Below, piece after piece: positions 18,411 to 26,492 of a stretch of DNA of 60,663 bases; positions within the stretch are counted from its first letter, which is position 1; every line of letters starts with the position of its first letter. A model generated the notes under the pieces. It saw only the letters and a list, made by a program, of their open reading frames with translations, made no database searches and had not been told where the DNA came from. Position numbers and translations under genes: made by a program. The stretch covers positions 1 through 60,663 of the forward strand of contig JAZRLR010000022.1 in NCBI GenBank assembly GCA_045646965.1, written 5' to 3'. This DNA comes from HGM04593 sp045646965. Its GTDB lineage: Bacteria; Bacteroidota; Bacteroidia; Bacteroidales; Bacteroidaceae.

Positions 18411-18803
18411 ATGCACGAGAACAGCTTTCCTTTAAAAGAACACTTGAAGAGCAAAAAGGTGGTAGAAAACCTCTACGCCAATGGTGCATCTGTAACGGCA
18501 TATCCCCTGCGCGCCGTCTTCATCGAAGTGCCTGCCGAAACACAAGAGCCCGCCGCGACCATTCTCATAAGTGTGGCAAAGAGACGTTTCCGCAAAGCGG
18601 TAGACCGCAACCTTGTGAAACGCCGCATACGCGAGGCCTACCGTCTGAACAAGAAAGAGTTTGTGGCCGCACTCACATCGCAGAACAAGAAACTTGCCGT
18701 AGCCATACTATACATAGACACAAAGCACAACAGCACCGAGTTCCTCAAAAGAAAGATGAACAAGTTGCTCACATCCATCACAGAAAAGGCAGGCGCAAAA
18801 TGA
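18411..18803 (+). CDS. rnpA: ribonuclease P protein component
   Basis: This 130-residue basic protein assists the RNase P RNA in trimming tRNA 5' ends. The family signature is clear: VAKRRFRKAVDRNLVKRR followed by IREAYR, with the conserved RNxxKR core. It overlaps yidD by four bases (ATGA), a standard bacterial pairing that here is uncoupled from rpmH and placed after hemD, as in other Bacteroidales. Confidence 0.95.
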   Translation: MHENSFPLKEHLKSKKVVENLYANGASVTAYPLRAVFIEVPAETQEPAATILISVAKRRFRKAVDRNLVKRRIREAYRLNKKEFVAALTSQNKKLAVAILYIDTKHNSTEFLKRKMNKLLTSITEKAGAK

Positions 18804-19021
18804 GGAAGATAATCACCACACTGCTCATTCTGCCCATACAGTTCTACAGGCGATGCATATCACCCCTCACACCCCCGTCGTGCCGTTTCACCCCCACCTG
18901 TTCACAATACGCCATTGAGGCCATCACAAAGCACGGCCCCATAAAAGGCCTTTTCCTTGCAATAAAGAGAATACTCCGTTGCCACCCGTGGGGCGGCTCG
19001 GGATACGACCCCGTTCCATAA
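18800..19021 (+). CDS. yidD: YidD membrane protein insertion efficiency factor
   Basis: This 73-residue protein has the invariant pattern FYRRCISPLTPPSCRFTPTC followed by SQYAIEAITKHG and RILRCHPWGGSGYDPVP, with the three family cysteines. It is a small amphipathic protein at the inner membrane thought to help YidC-dependent insertion. Its start overlaps the rnpA stop and its own stop is one base from the next gene. Confidence 0.95.
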   Translation: MRKIITTLLILPIQFYRRCISPLTPPSCRFTPTCSQYAIEAITKHGPIKGLFLAIKRILRCHPWGGSGYDPVP

Positions 19022-19022
19022 G

Positions 19023-19664
19023 ATGCACTACACCGACCTGCACACACACAGCCACACAGCCGGCGCCACAGCCATAGTAAACGACGGCAACGCGCCGCAG
19101 CACAGCGACGGACTTTTGCGCTCGGCAGGCGTTCACCCGTGGGAGATACTTCCCTGCCCCGACGAGCAGATTGCAGCCGTGGAAAGAGCCGCCACGCTCG
19201 ATTGTGTAGTTGCGATAGGCGAATGCGGCATAGACAAGATAAAGAGCACGGCAAACCTCGAAGTGCAGAAAAAGGTATTCGAGGCACACGCCCTCATAGC
19301 CGAGGAAACAGAAAAACCCCTCATCATACACTGTGTGAAGGCACAGGAGGAAATAATTGCCATAAAACGCAGCATACAGCCGCGCGTGGCGTGGATAATA
19401 CACGGCTTCAGAGGAAAGCCTACGCAGGCCGCACAACTCCTCAAAGAGGGTTTCTACCTCTCCTACGGCGAGCACTACAACGCCGCAAGCCTCATCGCCA
19501 CACCACTCTGCCGTCTCTTCATAGAGAGCGACACAAGCCTGCTCACCATAGAAGAAATCTACGAGAAGGCCGCAGCGACACTCGGCACAAGCGTCGAGAA
19601 ACTCGCCGCACAAACCTTGAAAAACTTCGTGCAGTGCGGCATACGCACCGACAAAGCCCTGTGA
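19023..19664 (+). CDS. TatD family metal-dependent hydrolase (short form)
   Basis: This 213-residue member of the TatD amidohydrolase branch has the first metal-binding motif as YTDLHTHSH, followed by SAGVHPWEI, AIGECGIDK, the histidine in PLIIHCVKAQEE and the acidic IESD. It is shorter than typical TatD nucleases (about 255-265 residues) and its sequence is compressed in the first third, as seen in other Bacteroidales copies at this locus. DNase or D-aminoacyl hydrolase activity is only inferred from the family. Confidence 0.8.
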   Translation: MHYTDLHTHSHTAGATAIVNDGNAPQHSDGLLRSAGVHPWEILPCPDEQIAAVERAATLDCVVAIGECGIDKIKSTANLEVQKKVFEAHALIAEETEKPLIIHCVKAQEEIIAIKRSIQPRVAWIIHGFRGKPTQAAQLLKEGFYLSYGEHYNAASLIATPLCRLFIESDTSLLTIEEIYEKAAATLGTSVEKLAAQTLKNFVQCGIRTDKAL

Positions 19665-19734
19665 CAAGAAAGAGGCAACGCGCAAAAGCACAGCAAAAAA
19701 GAAAGATAAAATTTGGGATATTCGGCAAAGAGTT

Positions 19735-19744
19735 ATATCTTTGC
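19735..19744 (+). promoter_or_regulatory. promoter of tRNA-Gln
   Basis: TATCTTTG lies just ahead of the tRNA, with a TTTG (in AAATTTGGGATATT) 20-odd bases upstream; both match the Bacteroidota consensus. Confidence 0.5.
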
Positions 19745-19781
19745 AACGCTTTTTAAGCCAAAAGCGGAAAGCACAGAGGAT

Positions 19782-19852
19782 TGTCCTATGGTGTAATGGT
19801 AGCACAACAGGTTTTGGTTCTGTTTGTCTTGGTTCGAATCCAGGTAGGACAA
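19782..19852 (+). tRNA. tRNA-Gln (anticodon TTG)
   Basis: A full cloverleaf can be drawn. The acceptor TGTCCTA pairs with TAGGACA. The anticodon stem ACAGG/TCTGT holds the loop TTTTGGT (anticodon TTG at its centre). The T arm is CTTGG-TTCGAAT-CCAGG. The discriminator base is A and no CCA is encoded, so CCA must be added after transcription. Confidence 0.95.
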
Positions 19853-19895
19853 CACAAATAAAGGTCGAAAAATTTCGACCTTTATTTGTGTTTAT
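19852..19895. terminator. bidirectional terminator after tRNA-Gln
   Basis: A perfect 19-bp stem, ACACAAATAAAGGTCGAAA with its complement around an AA loop (19852-19891), directly abuts the tRNA 3' end. It also terminates the convergent membrane-protein gene. Confidence 0.85.
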
Positions 19896-19910
19896 ATGAG
19901 TTCTGTCTTA

Positions 19911-21044
19911 TCAGATAAGCGTGTAAAGCATATATACCCAATGGGCAACCATAGCCGCCGCTATACCGCCTATTGTGTGCGCTACAATAGCCTTTGATGT
20001 GAGCTGACGATAACCTATGGCGTCGAGCATAGCTGTGTGAGTGCTCAAATAACCGCTCCAGCACATACCTATAGCGGTAAACACCGCGATGGCATTGCCA
20101 TCTATCCATCCCTGCTGTGCAAAGTTAGGCACAAGTCCCAAAGCCGCACCCACGGCACCCAGCGCTGTAATGGGAAACGCAATGAGATGGGGGTCGTTGA
20201 AGCCGAAAAGGAACTCAAATATAAAGCTCAACTTGCCGCCTATCCAGGGAAGCAACTGCACACCCTCGTAGGCCGCGCCGGTAAAGGCTCCGTCGGCCGA
20301 GGGACCAAACGTGAAGAGGATCACAAGGGTAGATATGATGAGCACACCGGGGATGATTGCCATACCCACATCCACACCTATGCGACCGCCGTCGAGCAAA
20401 GAATCGAGAATCTTTTGAAAGAGAGGTTTATCCTCTTCCTTGGCCTCTATTTCCTCAAGCTCCTGCGCATCACACGCATCCTCGTACTTGTACTGCGGAT
20501 AGGCCTTCACCACAAAATGCTGCATTATGCGCGTTGAAACGATGCATCCGCACATAGCGCCAAAGAGTCCTATGAAAGGCTCGGCAAAGTAGGACTGTCC
20601 CACCATAAAGACAATCACAAGCAAGCCCATACCGAAGGCCGTACCGAAGTTTGTGAGCGATATAAATTGGAATTTCTTAAAGTAGGCACTGAAGCGTTTG
20701 TCCTGCGCAAGAGAGATGATTGCAGGGTTGTCCGAGAGAAATGTGAGCACCGCACCAAGCGAAGCCACACCCGGGAGATTGAAGAGCGGTTTCATAAGAG
20801 GACGCAGCATCTTCTCGAGCAGCGACACCACACCAAACTCCACAAATATGCGTCCTATGGCACCGGTGATTACACAAATCGCCATAAGATAGAACACCGT
20901 GTTAAGCAGCAGGTCGTGCGCTGTCTTCATTACCGTGTTGAGCATATTGGCCGTGCCCATACGCGAAGCGAGGTAGCCAAAGAGCAGAAAGACCACGGCG
21001 AGGCACACAATGCCCGACGGGATAAATTTAAGAAGTTTTTTCAT
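19911..21044 (-). CDS. Gate (nucleoside-recognition) domain membrane protein
   Basis: This 377-residue polytopic protein has two hydrophobic halves joined by an acidic cytoplasmic loop (EELEEIEAKEEDKPLFQ, about residues 196-215). Each half has the Gate-type pattern, for example SLGAVLTFLSDNPAIISL and PITALGAVGAALGLVPNF. Such proteins resemble the SpmA/NupC-type gate domain and are conserved in Bacteroidales and Clostridia as transport-like proteins without a proven substrate. It lies seven bases from the porin gene, so both are probably one transcript and may handle the same solute. Confidence 0.7.
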   Translation of the reverse strand: MKKLLKFIPSGIVCLAVVFLLFGYLASRMGTANMLNTVMKTAHDLLLNTVFYLMAICVITGAIGRIFVEFGVVSLLEKMLRPLMKPLFNLPGVASLGAVLTFLSDNPAIISLAQDKRFSAYFKKFQFISLTNFGTAFGMGLLVIVFMVGQSYFAEPFIGLFGAMCGCIVSTRIMQHFVVKAYPQYKYEDACDAQELEEIEAKEEDKPLFQKILDSLLDGGRIGVDVGMAIIPGVLIISTLVILFTFGPSADGAFTGAAYEGVQLLPWIGGKLSFIFEFLFGFNDPHLIAFPITALGAVGAALGLVPNFAQQGWIDGNAIAVFTAIGMCWSGYLSTHTAMLDAIGYRQLTSKAIVAHTIGGIAAAMVAHWVYMLYTLI

Positions 21045-21050
21045 CTTGGG

Positions 21051-22097
21051 TTATTTTTTAAAACTCAACAGATTCATCTTCCAGGTGACGCCCACGGTGA
21101 GATATGTCTGGCTATCGAGCAGCACACTGCCGCTGTCGCCAAATGAGTAGGAGCCTGCCGCGTGCAAACGTATGTCGTTGCTGCCGTCCTTCAAGGGGAA
21201 ATACTCCACGCCTGCGCCCACGAGGGTGATGTCGCAGCCGTCGGTCACAAGCATATCCTTGCCTGTCGCGGTGTCGTTCACATCGTAACTTGCCTTACCG
21301 AAGAACTTGAGTTTCTCGTTGGCACGCCACTCTACCTTACCTATCGCCGAGTAGTTCTTGCCAAAGAAAGCCTGACCGCTTGTGGCACGGTTCATAAAGT
21401 CGAACTCAAAGGCTACGTCGCCCACATCCACACGGTTACCCAGAGAAATGTAATTTACAAAGTGTCCGGGGAGATACTCTATCATATTGAGTGACCAGAT
21501 AGTGCTCAAACAGCCGTGTGAGCCTGTCCACATAAGGTTGTAGGCAAACATATCGTCCTGTGTCACTGCAACCTTGTCACCGTTCGCATCCTCAACAGTT
21601 ACGACACGCCAGGGGCTCTCACACAACTGGAAGAGCAGCTTGTCCTTGCCGTCGTTCAAGGCATAGCCCACGCTTGCGCCAAACTGAAAACAGGGGATAT
21701 TCTGCCACCACTCCGAGCAGAAATAAAGGTCGATGGGTGCAAGGTCGTACTCGTAGCCTCCGATGGCAACTACCTGCTTACCTGCCGACAGTTCCCAATT
21801 GTTTTTCTTGTAAGTGAGAGTCAGCCAGTCCGTGGCATCGAAGAAAGAGGCGTCTTTGTGGGCTTTGTTAAGACGCTGATGATAAGAGTAAAAGAAATTC
21901 TCGCCTATACTGCCATCGAGACGCAGATCGAGATATTTACCTTTGAAGCCGGTTGCTGCAGCGTTCATATCCTCCTCGATATACTCACGCTGATAATCAC
22001 CTCTTGCCTCCAGTCTCAATGTGAGCAACTTTTGTTCTTGCGCAAAGATGTTTGCACAGAACAGGGCGGCCAAGCCCAACAAAAAAGCCTTTTTCAT
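21051..22097 (-). CDS. outer-membrane porin-like beta-barrel protein
   Basis: This 348-residue protein has a signal peptide (MKKAFLLGLAALFCANIFA) and alternating beta strands, including LTLRLEARGDYQRE, WELSAGKQVVAIGGYEYD (the strand and loop of OprO/OprP-type porins) and a C-terminal WKMNLLSFKK. This suggests a phosphate-selective-porin-like barrel. The ATG at 22097 starts the signal peptide; an in-frame start at 22127 only adds a non-signal extension. It is co-transcribed with the downstream Gate-domain protein. Confidence 0.75.
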   Translation of the reverse strand: MKKAFLLGLAALFCANIFAQEQKLLTLRLEARGDYQREYIEEDMNAAATGFKGKYLDLRLDGSIGENFFYSYHQRLNKAHKDASFFDATDWLTLTYKKNNWELSAGKQVVAIGGYEYDLAPIDLYFCSEWWQNIPCFQFGASVGYALNDGKDKLLFQLCESPWRVVTVEDANGDKVAVTQDDMFAYNLMWTGSHGCLSTIWSLNMIEYLPGHFVNYISLGNRVDVGDVAFEFDFMNRATSGQAFFGKNYSAIGKVEWRANEKLKFFGKASYDVNDTATGKDMLVTDGCDITLVGAGVEYFPLKDGSNDIRLHAAGSYSFGDSGSVLLDSQTYLTVGVTWKMNLLSFKK

Positions 22098-22140
22098 AGT
22101 TCCGTACTTTAGCACGCGGCACACCACGTTATCAATGATG

Positions 22141-22171
22141 CAAATTTATATTAAAATTCGGATTATTCAAA
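22141..22171 (-). promoter_or_regulatory. promoter of the porin / Gate-protein operon
   Basis: On the minus strand TAAATTTG (22141-22148) is preceded by TTTG (22168-22171) at a spacing of 19, a near-ideal Bacteroidota promoter. Confidence 0.65.
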
Positions 22172-22224
22172 TAACAGAGACGAAAAGCGACACCCCCTTG
22201 CTGCACAGAAAAAGCGCCCGCCCG

Positions 22225-23328
22225 CTACAGCGAAAAGGCGTTCACCGCCGCAATCACCTCCGACACCTCGTCGGGTGTGAGCAGGGGCGACATAGGAAGG
22301 CTCAACTCCTCGCCGTGAATACACTCTGTAACAGGCAGTTGCAGGTGAGCATATTCGGCCAGGGCCTGCTGTCGATGGGGCGCAACGGGATAGTGTATGA
22401 TTGCCTCCACGCCACGCTCGCGCAGGAAGGCTTGCAGCGCATCGCGATGGGGCGAGAAGATGGGGAAAACGTGAAACACATTGCCCTGCCAATCGCTCAC
22501 TTGCGGCAGACGCACGAGGGGATTCTTTATCTCTTGCAGATAGCGACGCGCCACACTGCGACGCGCCTCGTTATCCTCGTCGAGACGTTGCAGCTTCACA
22601 AGCAGAGCCGCAGCCTGTATCTCGTCGAGACGACTGTTCACACCCTTGTAGATATTTATATATTTCTTCTCGGAACCGTAGTTGGCTATGGCACGCACGG
22701 CGGCCGCAAGGGCATCGTCGTCGGTGGTAACGGCACCGCCGTCGCCCAAGGCGCCGAGGTTCTTCGCGGGGTAGAAGCTGAAGCCCGCCGCATCGCCAAG
22801 CGCACCCACACGCACCCCGTCGCAGAACGCTCCGTGTGCCTGGGCACAATCCTCCACTACCTTCAAAGAGTGACGGCGCGCAATCTCTTTTATGAGAGAC
22901 ATATCGGCTGCACGGCCATAGAGATGCACCACCATAACAGCACGGGTGCGGGGAGTTATATGCCGTTCGATGAGCGAGGGATTGATATTACAGCTCTCCT
23001 CGCACGGCTCGCAGAAGACAGGTACAAGCCCCGCATTTATCACGGCAAGTATAGAGGCGATGTATGTGTTTGCAGGCACGATGACCTCGTCGCCGCGCTG
23101 CATAACGCCAAGCTCGCGATAGGCGCACAGTATGAGGGTGAGAGCGTCGAGACCGTTGGCAACGCCCACGCAGTGACGGCTACCGCAGTAGCCCGCGAAG
23201 GCCTCCTCAAAGGCTTTGTTTGCCCTGCCCTGCAGATACCAGCCGCTTGCGACAACCTCGCCCACGCTGCGAGAGAGGGCAGGCTCGAAAGAGGCGTTCA
23301 CACGCTGTAAATCGAAATACTTAATCAT
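22225..23328 (-). CDS. DegT/DnrJ/EryC1/StrS sugar aminotransferase (FdtB/QdtB-like)
   Basis: This 367-residue PLP enzyme has the family motifs ANGLDALTLIL, GDEVIVPANTYIAS, VVEDCAQAHGA and the Schiff-base lysine in FSFYPAKNLGALGDGG. With the 3,4-ketoisomerase-like cupin two genes upstream it fits the step that aminates a dTDP-3-keto-6-deoxyhexose to dTDP-Fuc3N or dTDP-Qui3N. The start overlaps the acyltransferase stop by eight bases, so the three genes are tightly coupled. The rmlA/rmlB genes that would supply the precursor are not in the window. Confidence 0.88.
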   Translation of the reverse strand: MIKYFDLQRVNASFEPALSRSVGEVVASGWYLQGRANKAFEEAFAGYCGSRHCVGVANGLDALTLILCAYRELGVMQRGDEVIVPANTYIASILAVINAGLVPVFCEPCEESCNINPSLIERHITPRTRAVMVVHLYGRAADMSLIKEIARRHSLKVVEDCAQAHGAFCDGVRVGALGDAAGFSFYPAKNLGALGDGGAVTTDDDALAAAVRAIANYGSEKKYINIYKGVNSRLDEIQAAALLVKLQRLDEDNEARRSVARRYLQEIKNPLVRLPQVSDWQGNVFHVFPIFSPHRDALQAFLRERGVEAIIHYPVAPHRQQALAEYAHLQLPVTECIHGEELSLPMSPLLTPDEVSEVIAAVNAFSL

Positions 23329-24298
23329 TGGAAATGGAGTTTATATCAATTTCGTATGTGTCATACACCACGGCACGCCCGCCAAAGCCCTCCTTTTGGA
23401 ACAGAAGCCCCTCGTTGAGGTAACGGCCGCCCCTCTCCACCGAGGTACCGAAGTCGAAATATCGCGTGCCCGCAAAACGGGTGCCTATGAGGTAGTCGAA
23501 GAGGAGTTCGAGAGCACCCTGCTCGCGTCCGCAAGGCAGAGAGCCAATGTACTGAACGTGGGCCACCTGCCCCGTGTGATATATTACGGAGCCTGCCACT
23601 GTGCGGCCTGCCGCATCGACCACCCTGAAGAGGTGTATATTCTGCGGGAAACGCCCCGCAAGAAGCTCTATCTCGGCAAGGCTGTGCACGGGCACGGCGT
23701 TGTGCCCATCGCGCAGGTTACTTTGCAACACCTCCCAAAAGAGGGCGAAATTGCCATCTTCGCACACTGTGAGCCCTGCCGCAACGCCTTTTCTTGCTTT
23801 GCGCACACGCAAGGAGCTGAAGGGCAACGGCTCGCACAGGGGCAAGGCCGACGAAATCTTGCGCTCGGTGAGGCGTGCATCGTAGCGAAAGAGGGCATAC
23901 AAATCCTCCTCGGCGGGGTAGGTGCTGTAAATGTGGGGCACGGGGCGATAGGTTATTTTTGTAACCGAGGTGTGCGCTACGAGATAGCTGCGCAACGCCG
24001 CAAACATATCCATAACATCGCGGGCCACAGCCCTCTTGCCCAAAAGAAAACCGCCGTATGTAAGCCCTGCGTGTGAGGCAAGCGTCTCGCCCGAGATATT
24101 TGCTGGGAGCAGCCCCACAAGCTCCTTGCCTCTGTAGAAGAGTATTGAGAAGTCGGTGAAACGGGGGTTATAATCTATGTATGCGCGATAAAAGAGAAAA
24201 GTAGAATTCTTGCACTCCGCAACGAACGCATCCCACACGCTTTGCAGGGAGGCGTCGTAACGCACTGCGTCAATGGGTTTGCGGGCGCTGTAACTCAT
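23321..24298 (-). CDS. GNAT/FemAB-like acyltransferase in a deoxyaminosugar cassette
   Basis: This 325-residue protein resembles two-lobed GNAT/FemAB-type acyltransferases: an N-terminal VWDAFVAECKNSTFLFYRAY and a C-terminal lobe with VVDAAGRTVAGSVIYHTG and FDYLIGTRFAGTRYFDFG, the pattern of the acyl-CoA-binding half. It lies between the ketoisomerase and aminotransferase genes with overlaps at both ends (4 and 8 bases). An N-acyl transfer to the 3-amino group of the sugar is plausible, but in the described FdtA-FdtB pathways this job belongs to left-handed-beta-helix transferases, so the enzyme type here would be different. Confidence 0.6.
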   Translation of the reverse strand: MSYSARKPIDAVRYDASLQSVWDAFVAECKNSTFLFYRAYIDYNPRFTDFSILFYRGKELVGLLPANISGETLASHAGLTYGGFLLGKRAVARDVMDMFAALRSYLVAHTSVTKITYRPVPHIYSTYPAEEDLYALFRYDARLTERKISSALPLCEPLPFSSLRVRKARKGVAAGLTVCEDGNFALFWEVLQSNLRDGHNAVPVHSLAEIELLAGRFPQNIHLFRVVDAAGRTVAGSVIYHTGQVAHVQYIGSLPCGREQGALELLFDYLIGTRFAGTRYFDFGTSVERGGRYLNEGLLFQKEGFGGRAVVYDTYEIDINSISND

Positions 24299-24681
24299 CT
24301 TTTTATGTAGGTTAAGAACTCGTCGTGTGAGTTGATGTATGTAGAAGAATCGTAGTCGTGCGAGGCAAAGACAAGCAGCACCGCATCCGACGAGAAGTCG
24401 GTGAGCTCATTCCAGGTTTCGGGCGGCACAAGGAGGCCTTTGTCTTTGGAGCACATATTGTAGGTGCGGCGGCCATTTTTGTCTTCGAGGGTTACCGTCA
24501 CACTGCCGTTCACCGCCACAAGATACTGATAGGAGATTTTATTGGCGTGGAAGCCTCGGCGGGCCCCCTGTGGCACATCGTATATCCAATATATGCGCGT
24601 TATGGGAAAGGGAACGCTCCCCATCGACTCGGCAATTGTGAGACAGCCCCTCTCGTCCTTGTATGTTTTTATATCGTTCAT
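24295..24681 (-). CDS. FdtA/QdtA-like sugar 3,4-ketoisomerase (cupin)
   Basis: This 128-residue cupin is of the WxcM/FdtA type, which converts dTDP-4-keto-6-deoxyglucose to a 3-keto isomer. The family features are TRIYWIYDVPQGARRGFHA, the strand YLVAVNGSVTVTLED and LLVPPETWNELTDFSSDAVLLVFAS. In the HAxK motif the third position is Asn (HANK), where some characterised FdtA/QdtA enzymes have His; other Bacteroidota members also vary here. It is the first gene of the three-gene cassette. Confidence 0.82.
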   Translation of the reverse strand: MNDIKTYKDERGCLTIAESMGSVPFPITRIYWIYDVPQGARRGFHANKISYQYLVAVNGSVTVTLEDKNGRRTYNMCSKDKGLLVPPETWNELTDFSSDAVLLVFASHDYDSSTYINSHDEFLTYIKR

Positions 24682-25012
24682 ATATTTTCAACGCTTTTTT
24701 GTGCTTTTTATTGCCTGCGGCTCTTTTGCGACTGCGAAGATACGAATAATTATGTTTATTATCTGTAATTTCTGCCGAAATTCTCTCTCTAACCTTTTCG
24801 TGTTCTTTGTCTTATTTTCGGCATTTGGACTTGCTGATTGCGGGTAGTTTCTTGCTTTCCACTTCTCTATATAGCAAACGAGGTTTTCTTGCGTTTTAAT
24901 TCCTCGGTAGCCCGATAGCTTAAAAACAAGAAAAGCCTTTTCATCCTTAAAGCACTTGAAGGATGTCGTTAGCAACACCGAGAGGCAGAAAGCAATTCCA
25001 CAACAAAAGCAA

Positions 25013-25046
25013 CAAAAAAAGGGCAGAGGACCTCTAACCCCTGCCC
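25013..25046 (-). terminator. minus-strand intrinsic terminator upstream of the sugar cassette
   Basis: Read leftward, GGGCAG pairs with CTGCCC, with an inner AGAGG/CCTCT extension, followed by seven or more T. It lies some 330 bases before the cupin gene, so it ends a separate small transcript or attenuates the cassette leader. Confidence 0.65.
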
Positions 25047-25180
25047 ACGGCCTGCTTTCATCATCACACATCAACCATAACACAGGCCTCGGCACCAAAA
25101 GCAGAAAAACGCACGGCGTCGTACATAAGAAAAGCAAAAAGAGAGGATTTTGTTCATCCACAACGCGCAAACCACACTTT
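25014..25180 (-). ncRNA. candidate small RNA or attenuated leader
   Basis: The leftward terminator implies a transcript starting to its right, and the interval up to the divergent gene at 25278 has no ORF. Read leftward, GGCCTG...CAGGCC can form a long hairpin just before the terminator stem. I recognise no RNA family and no good TAnnTTTG box for it (the best, GTGGTTTG near 25170, misses the TA). Confidence 0.25.
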
Positions 25181-25277
25181 TTCACACATAAAGAAAAAAA
25201 AGATTGCTTTTTTGAAATATTTTGCCGTATTTTGCCGATACAAGAAGACATAAAAACATTTTAAATATAAATATACT

Positions 25278-26429
25278 ATGATTATCCCCGCCGAGTACGA
25301 CGAAATTCGTCCTTATATGCCCGAGGAGCTTCCTCAAATTTTTGAAGAACTTATCGCCGACCAAGAGTTTCAGGCTGCAATAGGATATGCCTTCCCCGGC
25401 GTGCCGTTCGAGAATATCGCGGGCGCTATGCGTGCCTCAAAAGACAACGTGCAGTTCCAGATTGCCATTGTGGCACCCTTCATAAAAGGGCTTCTCAAGA
25501 AGTTGAGCACGGGTATCACAATGAGCTACGAGAACAAAGAGCATTTGAGCAACGCACTATGCATTTCGAACCACCGAGACATCATCCTCGACTCGGCTTT
25601 CCTGTGCATACTCTTCATTGAGGAGATAGGAAACACCGTGGAGATTGCCATCGGCGACAACCTGCTCATACGCCCCTGGATAAAGAAGCTCGTGCGTGTG
25701 AATCGCAGTTTCATCGTGCAGCGCTCGGCCTCAATACGCGAGATGCTCGCATCGTCGAAACGCCTGTCGTCGTATATGCACCACACCATCGCAGAGCGCA
25801 AACAGCCCATTTGGCTTGCACAGCGCGAGGGACGTGCCAAGGACTCAAACGACTTCACACAGGAGGGCCTTATAAAGATGCTCACAATGTATTCGAGCGG
25901 CAATATGGTGGACGCCCTCAAAGAGCTTAACATCTCCCCCACCGCCATCTCTTACGAGTTCGACCCCTGCGACTACCTCAAGGCAAAGGAGTTCCAGCAG
26001 AAGCGCGATAACCCCGAGCACAAAAAATCGCCTATGGACGACCTTGTAAATATGCAGCAGGGACTTATGGGATACAAGGGCGCCATACACTACCACGTGT
26101 GCGACCGCATAAACGACGAGATAGACCAGATAGACCGCACCCTCACAAAGAACGAGATTACGGCAGCCGTAGCCCGCATCATCGACAAGCACATACACAG
26201 CAACTACCGCTTCTGGCCCATTAACTATTACTGCTTTGAGCAACTCACGGGCGACAAGCAGTTTGCCGACAAATACACCGCCGAGGATGTGACAAAGCTC
26301 GAGGCATACCTGGCAGAGCGCATCGCAAAGGTAGACCTCCCCGTGAAAGACGAAGCCTTCCTGCGCACAAAGATTCTCGAGATGTATGCCAACCCGTTGA
26401 AAAACTATTTAAAAGCTACAGCAGAATAA
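25278..26429 (+). CDS. PlsC-like 1-acylglycerol-3-phosphate acyltransferase family protein
   Basis: This 383-residue protein has the acyltransferase block I as ISNHRDIILDS (variant of NHxxxxD), block III-like WLAQREGRAKD, and an unusual N-terminal region of about 80 residues (PAEYDEIRPYMPEELPQIFE). It is larger than housekeeping PlsC (about 240 residues) and matches the long Bacteroidota acyltransferases. Acylation of a lysophospholipid or of an amino-acid lipid are both possible; the acceptor is not deducible. It is monocistronic and ends at a strong hairpin. Confidence 0.75.
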   Translation: MIIPAEYDEIRPYMPEELPQIFEELIADQEFQAAIGYAFPGVPFENIAGAMRASKDNVQFQIAIVAPFIKGLLKKLSTGITMSYENKEHLSNALCISNHRDIILDSAFLCILFIEEIGNTVEIAIGDNLLIRPWIKKLVRVNRSFIVQRSASIREMLASSKRLSSYMHHTIAERKQPIWLAQREGRAKDSNDFTQEGLIKMLTMYSSGNMVDALKELNISPTAISYEFDPCDYLKAKEFQQKRDNPEHKKSPMDDLVNMQQGLMGYKGAIHYHVCDRINDEIDQIDRTLTKNEITAAVARIIDKHIHSNYRFWPINYYCFEQLTGDKQFADKYTAEDVTKLEAYLAERIAKVDLPVKDEAFLRTKILEMYANPLKNYLKATAE

Positions 26430-26430
26430 T

Positions 26431-26473
26431 AAGGAAAAGCTGCACCCCTGCAGGGTGCAGCTTTTTCCTTTAC
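26431..26473. terminator. bidirectional terminator between acyltransferase and dusB
   Basis: GGAAAAGCTGCACCC pairs with GGGTGCAGCTTTTTCC around a short loop (26433-26468), with A and T tracts on both sides. Confidence 0.85.
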
Positions 26474-26492
26474 AAGGGGAATGGCTGTGGTG

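Larger units (their letters stand above)
24682..25277. other. 596-base intergenic region between divergent genes
   Basis: No convincing gene: frames on both strands are Lys-rich or low-complexity and lack family features. It holds a minus-strand terminator (25013-25046), a short palindromic pair GGCCTG/CAGGCC (about 25051-25091), a TATCTTCG box on the minus strand at 24735-24742, and a tandem TATTTTGCCG near 25219-25238 close to the start of the rightward gene. Confidence 0.5.

Noticed and set aside
24688..25264. Open frames of 187 (minus) and 102 (plus) residues in the gap before the acyltransferase gene
   Set aside because: Low-complexity, Lys/Phe-rich, crossing a terminator; no family features. 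Treated as non-coding.
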